Source of the DNA: Dioscorea cayenensis subsp. rotundata
Taxonomy: Eukaryota > Streptophyta > Magnoliopsida > Dioscoreales > Dioscoreaceae
Assembly: GCF_009730915.1 (NCBI RefSeq)
Contig: NC_052482.1
Coordinates: 2,728,001 to 2,792,000, forward strand
Length of the DNA stretch: 64,000 nt
Reading direction: 5' to 3'
The notes under the pieces: model-generated
Told to the model about the DNA's origin: nothing
What the model saw: the letters and a program-made list of their open reading frames with translations, nothing else
The model's database searches: none
Part shown: piece by piece, positions 1-10,445 of the stretch
Layout of the letters: the number at the start of each line of letters is the position of its first letter
Numbering within the stretch: the first letter of the stretch is position 1
Made by a program: the position numbers and the translations under genes

Positions 1-343
1 AAATGAGCAACATTTGAATTAAATTAAGAATATATATGCTACATTCAACATCATGAGCAACATTAACCAAGAATATATATATATATATATATGCTACATT
101 CAACATCATGAGCAACATTTGAATTAAAACCAACTACATGCAAGTTCATACTGCAAATAAGCTTTACAGAAAAAGTTCTCATAAACTGAAAATAAACTGA
201 CATAAATATGTTTATTGTTGCAATAAAGCAGCTTGCTAGCAAAACATGAGCACACAACAGAATGAAAAATACTAATTAAGTTGATAGATATGGTATACAC
301 ACAGGTAGGGATATATGGAACCAAAGAACTCATGAAGTTCACA

Positions 344-1639
344 TCAGTTTGGATCACTTCTTTTGGTTGCTTGATGATCAGAACGCTTGGAAGAAGAATT
401 AGATAATTTTGGACCCTTCATGGCTCTCTCACTCCGTTCCGGGCTAATATACCCATATGCTGCAGCTTCAATTGCCTTTAAAGTAGGTGGTCTAGCCCTT
501 GTGCTTTGCCTCCTAGCATTTGGTGCAGCCATTGGACTGGGGAGCTCAACATTGGCCTCCTCAACAACTTGTGAGTCCATCAGCAGATGATCCTGTTCTT
601 CTCGCTGGCTTTCCTCTTCATCTGGGTAAGAATTTAAATCAAAGAAGCCTTTAGCTTCTTGTGGGCTAGAATTTAAATCAAGCAGGCCTTTACATGCTTC
701 TGCTAGGAGTGCTGTTTCAGCAGCATCAGAAAGTTCTAGTGCAGGTGGAGTGCTGTTGAGGTCGATGTCCGGTGATACGGTGAGGTCAATGAGTGGTGGT
801 ATATTGAGGTCCATCAATGGAGGGCTGAGGTCGTCGACGATGACTGGCATGTTGAGGTCGATGATTGACACATTGCCATCAATGCTTGGCATGTTGAGGT
901 CGATGATTGGCATATTGACGTCGATGCTTGGCATGTTGAGGTCAATGATTGGCGTGTTGAGGTCGATGATTGGCGCATTGTCACATCGATGCTTGGCACG
1001 CTGAGGTCGATGATTGACACATTGATGTCGATGCTTTGGCATGTTGAGGCCGATGATTGGCGCATTGACATCGATGATTGTACTTGAAGCAGCATTTTTA
1101 GCAGTAACTGTATCAGTGAATGGGCTTAAAGCAGGCATTTCAGGTGGAGGCTCAGAAGTAACAACAGTATGGGTCTTTGCCTGTGCCACTACAAGCACAG
1201 GCTGAGGATGAGTTCTCACATGGTGGAAGGAAGCCAATCTAAGCCGTTTTGAAGAATGGCCTGGAACATCAGACACCATGGATTTCATCTTACGGCGGTA
1301 TACCTTGCCAAACTGATCACACTAAAGTTGTTCTCATTCATTGGTTGAGTAGCTGGTTTTTGCTGAACCTAGAGATAGTCCATTGCTGTTGCTGTTACCC
1401 TTTTCCATAATAGGCAAAGTCCTCATGAGTTGGGTTAACTCCAGCACTCCTTCTTCTTCATCTTGAGCTGCACTTGTGTCCACTACTGTGATTTTTCAGG
1501 CTCTGAACTCAACTGTTGCTTCTTTTTTAGAACGTTTAGGCATGGTTCGCTGGTGACTGGAGGATTAATATTGTCACCGTTAGTGTTTTTTGCTTCCTTT
1601 GGAGGCTTTTAGCTCTTGGCTTTCTAGTACTCGGTTCTC
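344..1639 (-). pseudogene. 3' half of the SANT/RERE-like gene, reading frame broken
   Basis: This stretch continues the homology of the gene at 1640-3161 but not in one frame. After the TAG at 1640-1642, coding-like peptides appear in successive different frames: a KPRAK-type basic piece, then one rich in NGDN..PPVTSEP, then one with ITVVDTS followed by LTQLMRTLP. The last resembles the conserved (F)TVVDTS...LRSLP block that I recall from Arabidopsis members of this family. Further on, a 314-codon open stretch (344-1288) carries many DLN motifs and ends with RRQSTRARP and an AIEAAAYGYI segment, which match the conserved C-terminal tail of the family. The frame changes lie at or near A-runs, so either the gene has decayed or the assembly has homopolymer indels. 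The homology is clear; whether the gene is dead is not. Confidence 0.6.
848..1078 (-). repeat. 21-bp coding minisatellite encoding IIDLNMP/SIDVNMP units
   Basis: About ten imperfect copies of a 21-bp unit (plus-strand core ggcatgttgaggtcgatgatt) lie head to tail. On the minus strand they read alternately as IIDLNMP and SIDVNMP. Two length changes inside the array (an extra T in gatgctttggc near 1040, and extra bases near 980) shift the frame out and back, so the middle units read as non-repeat peptide in the open frame. The repeat lies inside the C-terminal half of the SANT-type gene. Confidence 0.85.
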
Positions 1640-3161
1640 CTACAACTTTTTCCCTTTGGAACATTCAGCATTTTGCTCAAGAAGACTTGGTTCTGCTGCA
1701 ACTTTGTTTAAGATATCACTGATAGAATCAAAATAGTGTGTGCCTTTTTTATGTATTTTCTTTGAGAACATCTTGATACCAGGGACTAGAAATACCAGAT
1801 GATTCTTTGAAAGGTTACCCTTGAGATTCATTGAGTTCCATCCTTTTGCCACCAAGCAAGGCCAAACAGCTTTCCAAAAGAGATCACTTGACTTTGTTTT
1901 GCTTAATCTGGAACCTCCTGTTAGATAGTTGATAATGTCTCCAGAGGTAAAAGATGAGAATGGCTTGCTTTTTGATCTCCTTGTTACTCTTGGAACAGAT
2001 TTGATTTTTTTCTTCTTTTTAACTTGTTTAAATGCAAAGGTAGTTAGGTCACATTTTCCTTTTCCAATGCCAACAGCATTCACAAAAATTTCCAGACCAA
2101 CATAAGATCTCACTGTAAACACAAAGCACTCCATAGAAATTTCCTTCTCATTCAAACTATCAGCAGCCTATATATCAAAATCAAGAAATTGGTAATTAGA
2201 GTAATGAGAATTCATTTTTAATATAACACAGTGAGAAGTCAGTCACTATGTATGATACAAGAGAGTACATAAAAATGACGTCTAAACTTAACTTGTATTA
2301 TGATAAGGATATTTACGAGAATAGGTACTGATTACTACCGAATACGACAAAACTTTGGACCAAAAATACAACACATAATTTGTCCACTTAAATACGACAA
2401 AAGTACCGTTAATTTTTTGGATAAAAATATACTATAGATATAATTAATCTAATAACTCAATATGCAAGTAACATAAAAATCAAGAGAGAGAGAGAAAGAA
2501 CCTTTAGCAATAAACTCTTAGTTTCTTTTGATATCAAAGGTAGAAGTCTTTCCAGAAATTTACGTAGAGTCTTCTGATCAGTAAACAATTTTTTCCCACG
2601 TCCACACTTTCTTCTTTGGATCTTTTTACCCTTGGTCCATTTCTTAAATGAATCAGACCCATAGAAACTCCCATAGTAGTACGGAAGAATATTGTTGTAT
2701 TTTTTCTCATCCATGAAAACTTTCACTTGAACAAGATCTTTCCCAAATATGTAAAGACTAAGGAGAAAGCTTTCTTCTTCTAAAGGACCCCAAGAGTTTT
2801 CTCCAGAACTAGGCAGAGGAGTGAATGGTACTACTGGATCTAGTTGAGCATTTTCAGTATTCTCATTCTGCTCATCATCTACTTGGTTTTGGTGATCACC
2901 CTTTTCAGTAACCCATTTAATTGGGATGAAACCCCCTGATTCAATAGAGATTTTATCATGCTCTGGGGATTCATGATCAACACTTGCTGGTCTCTGTCTT
3001 TCTTGAAGACGTTCCTCTTCTGTCAGCAAAGGTGGTATTCTAGCTTGGTGTTGTTCTCCAATACGAGGAAAGGAAGTTGGTTCTGGAAGTGAAGCATATA
3101 AAAGGTACATATTTTTCTCTGCAGTACTGTTTTCATTTTGGGATAAGCCTACAGAATCCAT
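1640..3161 (-). CDS. Plant SANT-domain protein (arginine-glutamate dipeptide repeat-like), N-terminal 395 aa
   Basis: Two coding exons are visible: 2502-3161 (ATG at 3161, 220 codons, donor GT at 2500-2501) and 1640-2167 (acceptor AG at 2168-2169, stop TAG at 1640). The first exon holds a FPRIGEQHQARIPPLL motif (about residues 31-46) and a SANT/Myb-like segment beginning W(G)PLEEESFLLSLYIFGK (about 124-175). The second holds AVGIGKGKCDLT, a KSSDLFWKAVWPCL block and GTHYFDSISDILNKVA. This order matches the plant family annotated in Arabidopsis as arginine-glutamic acid dipeptide repeat proteins, presumed nuclear chromatin factors; no biochemical function follows from the sequence. The stop at 1640 comes well before the usual C-terminus, whose remains lie at 344-1639. 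The start is preceded by a pyrimidine tract and AG (minus strand), so a 5' UTR intron is likely. Confidence 0.8.
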
Positions 3162-4620
3162 CTGCCTAAAAAAAAAAGAAGAAGAATAATAAGAAATCTT
3201 TGTTTTGAGAAACTAGAAATTTAGATGGTACTAAACTATATATGTCTGGTATCTTACATTGTTTTATTACTTTCAGAATAGGATTTTTCAAGTAAAATAT
3301 ATAGTACTAAACTTACTGAAATGCAGAGGATTATTGTCTCCTGAAATGTTTCAAGGACTAATCCATTAATCTGCCATGAATTCTTTCATATATACAACCG
3401 AAAAATGAATGATAGTATGCTATTGATGAACAGAACAAGTTCATTATATCCCTTAAAATATATTAGAACTGATAAAATGCATGTAATTCCTACCATAATT
3501 AACTCAAAATGAGCACTGAATGAAACTTAAGCATAGAAATAGAGTGAGCCATTCTTAATTCTGATAATATACACAACTCATGTATATATATATATATCTA
3601 TATGAACATTTTCAGGTACATAAAATTGAGGTTCAGAAGGACTTTCTTTATCATTTCAGTATGAATTGAATTGATAAAAGGAGATTCATTTCATCATTTA
3701 CTTAATGAAAGTAGTATGAGAAGTATTTTAATACCTTATAGAGATGCACCACCTAGCTATGATCTGAGTGAAAGATTTAAGCTTGCTTTAATTCCTTAGT
3801 AATATAAGAATACCAACAAGTCATCAACTGTTAAAAGAAGAAAGAAACTGATTAAAATAGCAAGTGTGAGATCCCAACATAACAACTCATGTTCTAAACT
3901 CGATAAATGATGAAGATCGAAAATCATATAATTCCACGTCGACTAAAAACAATTTTAATTTTCTAATGATAAAAAGAAAGATTGTAAAACACTGAAACAT
4001 GACCTAACTTTAGAAATCTAGCTAGGATTGATATCGAAACAAAAACTCGATAGATCTTGCGGTGTCAAAACCGACCGACGAAAGTATGATAATCAACAAA
4101 ATTTCCCCAAAAGTTGTTTGAAATCAATCCCCAAAACACATCCAAGTCCAGGATCAAACCCTAAACAAATCAAACAAAGAAACTAGCTAATCCAAAACCA
4201 TATCATCCATGAAATTAGGGTTCCAAAGAATCAAACCAGCAAGATCCATCAAGAATCAAGAGATCTACCGAAAATAAAACTGAAACCCATCACAAAAACA
4301 AGATCAGATGATCAAACTCAAAATCAGAGGAATCAAAAGAAGATCAACCATGAAAAAACACTTCTTGAGGCTGCAAAACCAGCCAAAAAAAAAAAACTCA
4401 GCACACAAACACTTCACAAAAGCATTCCTAAACTCAAGAAAGGTCAAGCACACACATCAAGAGGAGAGAAGAGAAGAGAAGAGAAGAGAAGCTACCCAAA
4501 CTTCACTGGGAGATCTCCATCGATGGCCAGAGAGAGCAAGAGAGAAGTAGAGAAGCCATTAAAGCACAAGCAAGATGGGCACCTCATGAATGAGGTTTTT
4601 ATATTAGAGTCGGGAACTAT
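3162..4620 (-). other. Probable 5' leader, leader intron and promoter of the SANT gene
   Basis: There is no coding frame here. On the minus strand a splice-acceptor-like pyrimidine tract ends just before the ATG at 3161, so part of this stretch is probably a 5' UTR intron. Near 4450-4490 there is a run of about five GAGAA (plus strand) units, that is, TTCTC on the coding strand, typical of plant leaders. Exact transcript ends cannot be told. Confidence 0.4.
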
Positions 4621-7600
4621 TTCGTAATGAGACATAATTGAGGGGTCTAAATGTAAAAGAAAAAGAAAAACATAGTTCTTAACACCGGATTAATACATAA
4701 CAAAGGACTTAGATATAAAAAAGATAAAATAAGAGGGGTGAATGAAAAAAAGGTGGTTGTCGGATTCGAGCACTATTATATAATAAAACATTTGAACTTC
4801 CGCTAACTAACTTGTTTCCTTGCGTGGACTCTGCATGGGTGAGTAATCGGATTCGGGTTCGGATCCGGAACCGTTGGATCCGTATTCGGGTTCGGATTTA
4901 TAAACCTGATTTGCAAGTGTTCAGACAAATATTATTATGTTGTGCAATAATGCTTTTATTTTCAATATATAATTGTTTATATTTTAAGGGTGTATGTAAA
5001 AATATTAGTGAGATTTTGTGAAATATAATTAATTTTCTCTTTTTATAGAATACTCTAGAGACTACTGCCACGTTGGCATGAAATAACAAGCAGTTCACTC
5101 GAAATTTTATTAACTCAGAATAATAATAATAATAATAATGATAATAATAATGATAATAACAACACTTGATATTTTAGAACATTATAATTACAGGCTTTTA
5201 TGGTTATAAAAGTATTTTAATTTTAATTTTGGGTTATTAAAATTATATTTTATATAATAATATAAAATATTCTTAAAATATTCTTTTATTTATAAAAAAA
5301 TTTCAATATGTTAAGTTTTACAAATATGTTAGAGTTATGCTTATTTGTTTAAATTTTTTATGGAAGCTTTTTTAAAGTTAATAATAACGTGTAATGAATT
5401 TTTTTTATTAAGTAATGGGTGGCATTAATTATTTAATAAATATTCTGTGTAAGGGCATGTATTATTAATGTTTCTATTTTTTTTTAAATATTGTTTAATT
5501 TTCAACTTAAGGAGTAGGATTAGGCAAAAATAGAGTTGAATTAAGTCCACAACATTCAAACAATGAGTTAGTTATTCATTTCATTGTATTTATTTGTATA
5601 GTATGACAGCCTTGACAGGTAATGAGTTCAGTTATTCATTACACTCTTAACTCTATATTAGTGCTTTTCTTAAAATTCTATTTTTTTATTTCTTTACTTA
5701 TAAATTTATAATTATCATATTTATTTAATAAATATTTTCATTAAATAAGTTGTGTGTGGTATTATTTATTTCAATGTATTTTCATATACGAGTATATATA
5801 TAGAAATAAACTTTTTTAATTAATTAAAATTTTTCATTTAGTTATATTTATTTGCTACCACATAATACTTCATTGCTCTATTTATTTATTTATTTATTAG
5901 ACAATATGATGGAGACATATGTTGACTTTCTAAATATACTACCCGTTTTTATCCTATAAATGTGACGTGAGAGTCTATATCTGATTTTCAACCGCATACA
6001 GAGATCCAATCTCAATAAGCTAAAGCGTCATTAGTGTTTTTTTTTTCTCTTTAATTATTATCGTAATATTTAACCATATTAGTAATCGTAGGTTTATTTG
6101 TTATTATAATGTTTTTCATAAATGTTTTTCTTAATTCGAATACATATCTTCAATATACTTTTTACACATGTACATGGATTTTAGCAACACTTTTAAAAAA
6201 AAGATTATTATTATTATTATTATTATTATTTAACAAAAGCGACAAGTGTCGCCCTACGTAAAGAAAGGTTGTCACATCACAGTGACAATAGGCATTAGTT
6301 ATGATAAATTAACGACCATCTAAAAGAGTATTATGTATGGCAAAACTAACACGTAGAGCGATGGCGACTTGTCACGCATATGAAAATAATATATTAGGAC
6401 AACAATTCTACACCGATAAATCTCCATATTTTACAATTTTGGAAAAAGGCCCCGGTGAATCTGAGCTTTTCTCGAGAAAAATCTATGATGAGCGATGTTT
6501 TATAATATCAGTATTTTTATAATATCGCATATGGGAATTTAATCCTGCATCACTCACTCATTTACTGACTTACCACTAGACCATCTAATGGTGTAGTAGA
6601 TGTCATTATTTTTATATTACATGACATCAATTTGTGCCCAAAATAATACTACATGGAATTGATATATGTTACCCCTGTTGGCATGGGTTGCCGTTGGGAT
6701 ATAGTCAACGATTCGTTATATATATGGAATTGACTAAAATTGTGAGTTTAATTAGTGTTAACTGAAGTAAATGTTAAAATTAAAATTTTTATATTGTGAA
6801 ACTAACGATAACTTTTTAGAATAAATGCACCATTATTTCATGAACTATGCTATTTATAGGGCACACAGCAGAGTCTCTTCATTGGACTATCAGTGATATG
6901 ATGCAGTGGCGTGGCTGATGCTATGTCAATAAAAAACCTCCATCATTTGCTGTGAACTTTTATTTCTTTTTAAAATTAATCTTATAGACTTATATTGATG
7001 ATGTGGGATATATACAGATGACAATGTACCAATAGTTCCACCTACACAAGAAAATGCACTTTTAATCCCTGAATTTATATTATTGTGTGTACTAATCCCG
7101 CGTATATACATATGTACAGTTAGTCAGACTTTCCTCTCTGTCTAACTAGTCCCTTATATATATACCACATATATATATATGGAGTCAATATCAAATACTC
7201 TGGATGCAATTTTGAGTGTTGTCTAAGAAATATTTGATGATAATTATCAGATAATATAATGATTAGTATTTTACCTGTTTAAATATTGTTTATAATATCT
7301 TATTATTGTTTGACATTGTTTTAATTAGCTTTTATTCATATTAGATGATGGTCATCGTTAGATGTAAATCCAACAACTCGAAGAATATCTCTGATTTAAA
7401 GAATTTAGGGGTGTACTGAAATGATGTCATATATATATATATATATATTAAAATTAAACAATGGGATCTATGTAGTACATATGAGTTTTATTGGTGCATT
7501 GTCACTGTATATATATTTATGCAACACCAAAGGATTTATGGTAATTGTTACTAGCATCACTACAAAAGGTGTTTTATAGTGATTTTCAATGTGTTTTATA

Positions 7601-8213
7601 AATATTTTCAATGTCTTAGATTTAAAATGTGCTGCCATGATATCAAAAAGAGTCTCTAGCTGTGGAAATCAGCTTACAGCCAAATTCTTGCATCTGCTAA
7701 GTGTGTGTGCACCAAGCCGGATGATCAATTCACAGTGATACACATACTCGTGATATATGATTTGTCCACTTTGTCAATATATATCATATAATAAATTTGA
7801 AAATTATTTTTTTAAAATATATATATATAATCGCAACTCATCTAGCTTGTTGGTGACCTGACCTCACGATGTCGCTCTCATGTCAAGTGAAAAATTAGAA
7901 ATGTCATGTAAAATTATTAATCTAATATTAATTAATAAAAATTATAACTATATGAGAGTTATTTAGAGGGATTAATTCGCATATAATAGTGTACTTCGAT
8001 AATAAGAGTATAATATATATATATATATTTGGTTCAAGAATCAAAGTGCATTTTTCTTGTAATAACTTTCACATTTGAAATATTTAAATAATTAATTTTT
8101 ATTAAAAGAAAAATTCATGGAATAACCTGAAAAACACGTGCGCACACACGACAAACAAGTTTGAGTTAATTAGAACTTACACAATTTTATAATAATAGTT
8201 ATTTTTCCGGTTA
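4621..8213. other. Gene-free AT-rich DNA with microsatellites
   Basis: I see no supported gene. The stretch holds simple repeats (AAT/GAT near 5122-5160, ATT near 6207-6231, several AT runs), a short palindrome gcgacaagtgtcgc near 6239, and a CACTA-like terminus at 7558. Short open frames here have no recognisable motif. Confidence 0.6.
4848..4902. repeat. Degenerate GGTTCGGAT short tandem repeat
   Basis: Variants of attcgggttcggat occur three to four times in about 55 bp, making a small GC-rich island in AT-rich DNA. The short frame through it reads as alternating R-I-R-V. This is a low-complexity signature, not a gene. Confidence 0.5.
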
Positions 8214-8221
8214 CATACATG

Positions 8222-10437
8222 GAAAGGTGGAGCTAGGGAAGATGGAGCAGGTGCCATGACCCCCTTGATTTTCGTCGTTTATATATTGATAAGTGTACAA
8301 TGTTCATATATTTCATATCTATTTGTACACTCATTTGGCATGTATTAGAACCATAATGTGAAATTCAATGCTAAATATTGTGTTTTTTGTATTAACAGGG
8401 CTTAGGGCATTACTTAAAGACGAGGGAGAGCCAAAGTAAGCATTTTAAGCATAAAATGAAGAGTTTGAAGCCTCGGCATCATTGTATTAAGGACAAGGCA
8501 AACATAGGGGACTTCGATCATCCTTACGGTACAAGTTTATTCCAGGAAGACTTTTGAGAGCATGCTTATTCCGGCGTAGTAAGAATGATTCAAAGCCAAG
8601 TCAGAGGACCTTACAAGCAAGGTTTACGCTCGTAAGGATCCCGGCAAAGGCCATCCCAAGGAGCTTACTACTACAATATATGCCCGTAAGGGCAGTCGCT
8701 ATAAGCAGAACAGTGAGGCTTATGGTCCAGCATTTACGGCCGTAAATGGGATAATAACGTAATCAGAAGACCTTGCGGATGGGGCTTACGACCATAAGTC
8801 GTCCGTGAGGCTTTCGCAACAATCTTCCCCTAGCTCCCTTTACGCTGTACATGCATATTTGGTAAGCGATCGCAAGCATAAATAGAATTTATAGAGAAAT
8901 TTTTGGGGCATGATCTATTCTATCTCTCAATTCTTTGGGGGTAATTCTTGGAGGCAAAATTGAGGGAAGAAAAAGAGGTCTGAATCTCAGGACCTAAGGC
9001 AAGATTTGGAAAAGGGATTTGGCCCTCGACATTCAGGGATTAGAGATCATAGCTAGTTTAAGCCCATCGTGCGGCGTGTGGAATCTACCTTGGTGACTCT
9101 CATCATAGCGATATATATTGACAATGAGGTTTTAATGGATCCTATGTTTTGCCTTTTTGTTCTTTATATCTTAAATGCTTTCCCTCCATTAAAAGAAGGC
9201 TAATTTGTAGATGTTTGGGCATAGTTGAACTCTAGGGTTTATATTTTGTGACTTTGACTGTTGGATCTCTTATTCTTTAATTGATTTCTCCTTTGCAATC
9301 ATGTCTATTTGAGTCTAATTGTGTGAATGGATGCTTGATAACTATCGAGGTGAAAGCCCTAGCTCTCATATTTTGTATTGCTATATGGAGAAGAAATTCT
9401 CACCTAGTATAGACTTATCACAATTCGAGAGGATAGTGGGTGCCCTCTGGTTAGGGTATCGAGGAGACTTTGTCTCCCACAATCCCTTCCGAGTGGGTTG
9501 ATGATAATCTCCGTTCTCTTTGCAATCATGTGGAGTAGATTTTAGGAGAAATCATATTTCTACTCTGTATTTGGATTATAAACAATCGCTTGGGGAGATT
9601 GCTATACTTAAAAGATTGTCATTAAACCGCAATAAGGTTTTCATAGAGTGTTAATGCGATTATGTGGATGTCTATATCAGCTCTGCATCGATTCAGTTAC
9701 ACTTCACTTGAGAAATCAGGGTTTTGTATGCTTTTATAAATCTTTCGGTTCAAATAGGATTGCATGCTTAGACAAGCATGTATCCTGACTTCATAACCCT
9801 GTAGGAATGCTATGCTAGAACATCATTCTCTTCCTTGAATTCTTCCTATGATTTTTCCGAGTATTTTTTAGTTTTTATTTGTTTCTGTTTTCACATACTT
9901 CACGTATACTAGTATTCACCTCCTTCTCCTAGACTGAGACTCTGCACTTTACTTACGTTACACTTACGTCGCCCCTTTCATATAAATATATATATATATA
10001 TATTACATATTACAATTAATAAATAATATAAAAATATATATATATATTTGTGAAAATTTATTGTTTTATTTTTAATATTTTCTGAATTGATTTATATAGT
10101 TTTTAAAAATTTATTGTTTGAGAAGTAGTTGTTTTTTCATAAATTAATATATATAGTCTAAAAATATTATACTTTTAAAAATATTTTTTAAAAATTTTAT
10201 ATTTTAGCTTTTTAATATTTAATAAATTGGTGATATATTAATAAAAAATTGTAAACATTTATCATTCTCCAACTTGATTTTTCTATAAATTAATGTATAA
10301 ATTAACATATATATATATATAGAGAAAAATATTTATAAAAATCTATTATTAATTTGCCTCCAATGTTTGTTCTCTATTTTTAAGTCCCTCTAAAAAGTAT
10401 TTTTGGCCCCTAAAAAAGTTCTCTAGCTCTACCCCTA
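8222..10437. mobile_element. hAT-like non-autonomous DNA element
   Basis: The ends form an imperfect inverted repeat: gaaaggtggagctag at the left, and the complement of the right end reads taggggtagagctag (11 of 15 match). They are flanked by nearly equal 8-bp sequences, catacatg (8214-8221) and tatacatg (10438-10445), as expected for hAT target duplications. The GG(T/C)GGAGCTAG terminus followed by a ccatgaccccc-type subterminal stretch is a common pattern in plant genomes. No transposase frame is present. Most of the interior is taken up by an LTR-like insertion. Confidence 0.55.
8287..9980. mobile_element. Probable solo LTR (gypsy-type) nested in the hAT-like element
   Basis: This 1.69-kb block begins TGATAAGTGTAC and ends CCCTTTCA, is clearly less AT-rich than its surroundings, and lacks any gag-pol frame. 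TGATAAGTG starts are usual for long LTRs of Tat/Athila-like gypsy elements. Flanking pentamers are tatat on the left and tataa on the right, a 4 of 5 match in low-complexity sequence, so the boundaries are tentative. Short open frames inside it are not genes. Confidence 0.45.
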
Positions 10438-10445
10438 TATACATG

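Noticed and set aside
848..1078. CRISPR-like repeat array.
   Set aside because: The repeats are contiguous 21-bp coding units without unique spacers, in a eukaryotic gene.
344..1288. A separate 314-aa gene.
   Set aside because: Its C-terminal RRQSTRARP tail and position show it is the 3' part of the SANT-type gene, not an independent gene. Its first Met is internal.
4308..4550. Lys/Arg-rich 80-aa open frame on the plus strand.
   Set aside because: It is low-complexity sequence antisense to the likely leader of the SANT gene. It includes the GAGAA run and has no domain.
8554..9501. Two 60-63 aa open frames.
   Set aside because: They lie inside the LTR-like block and have no gag-pol or host motif.
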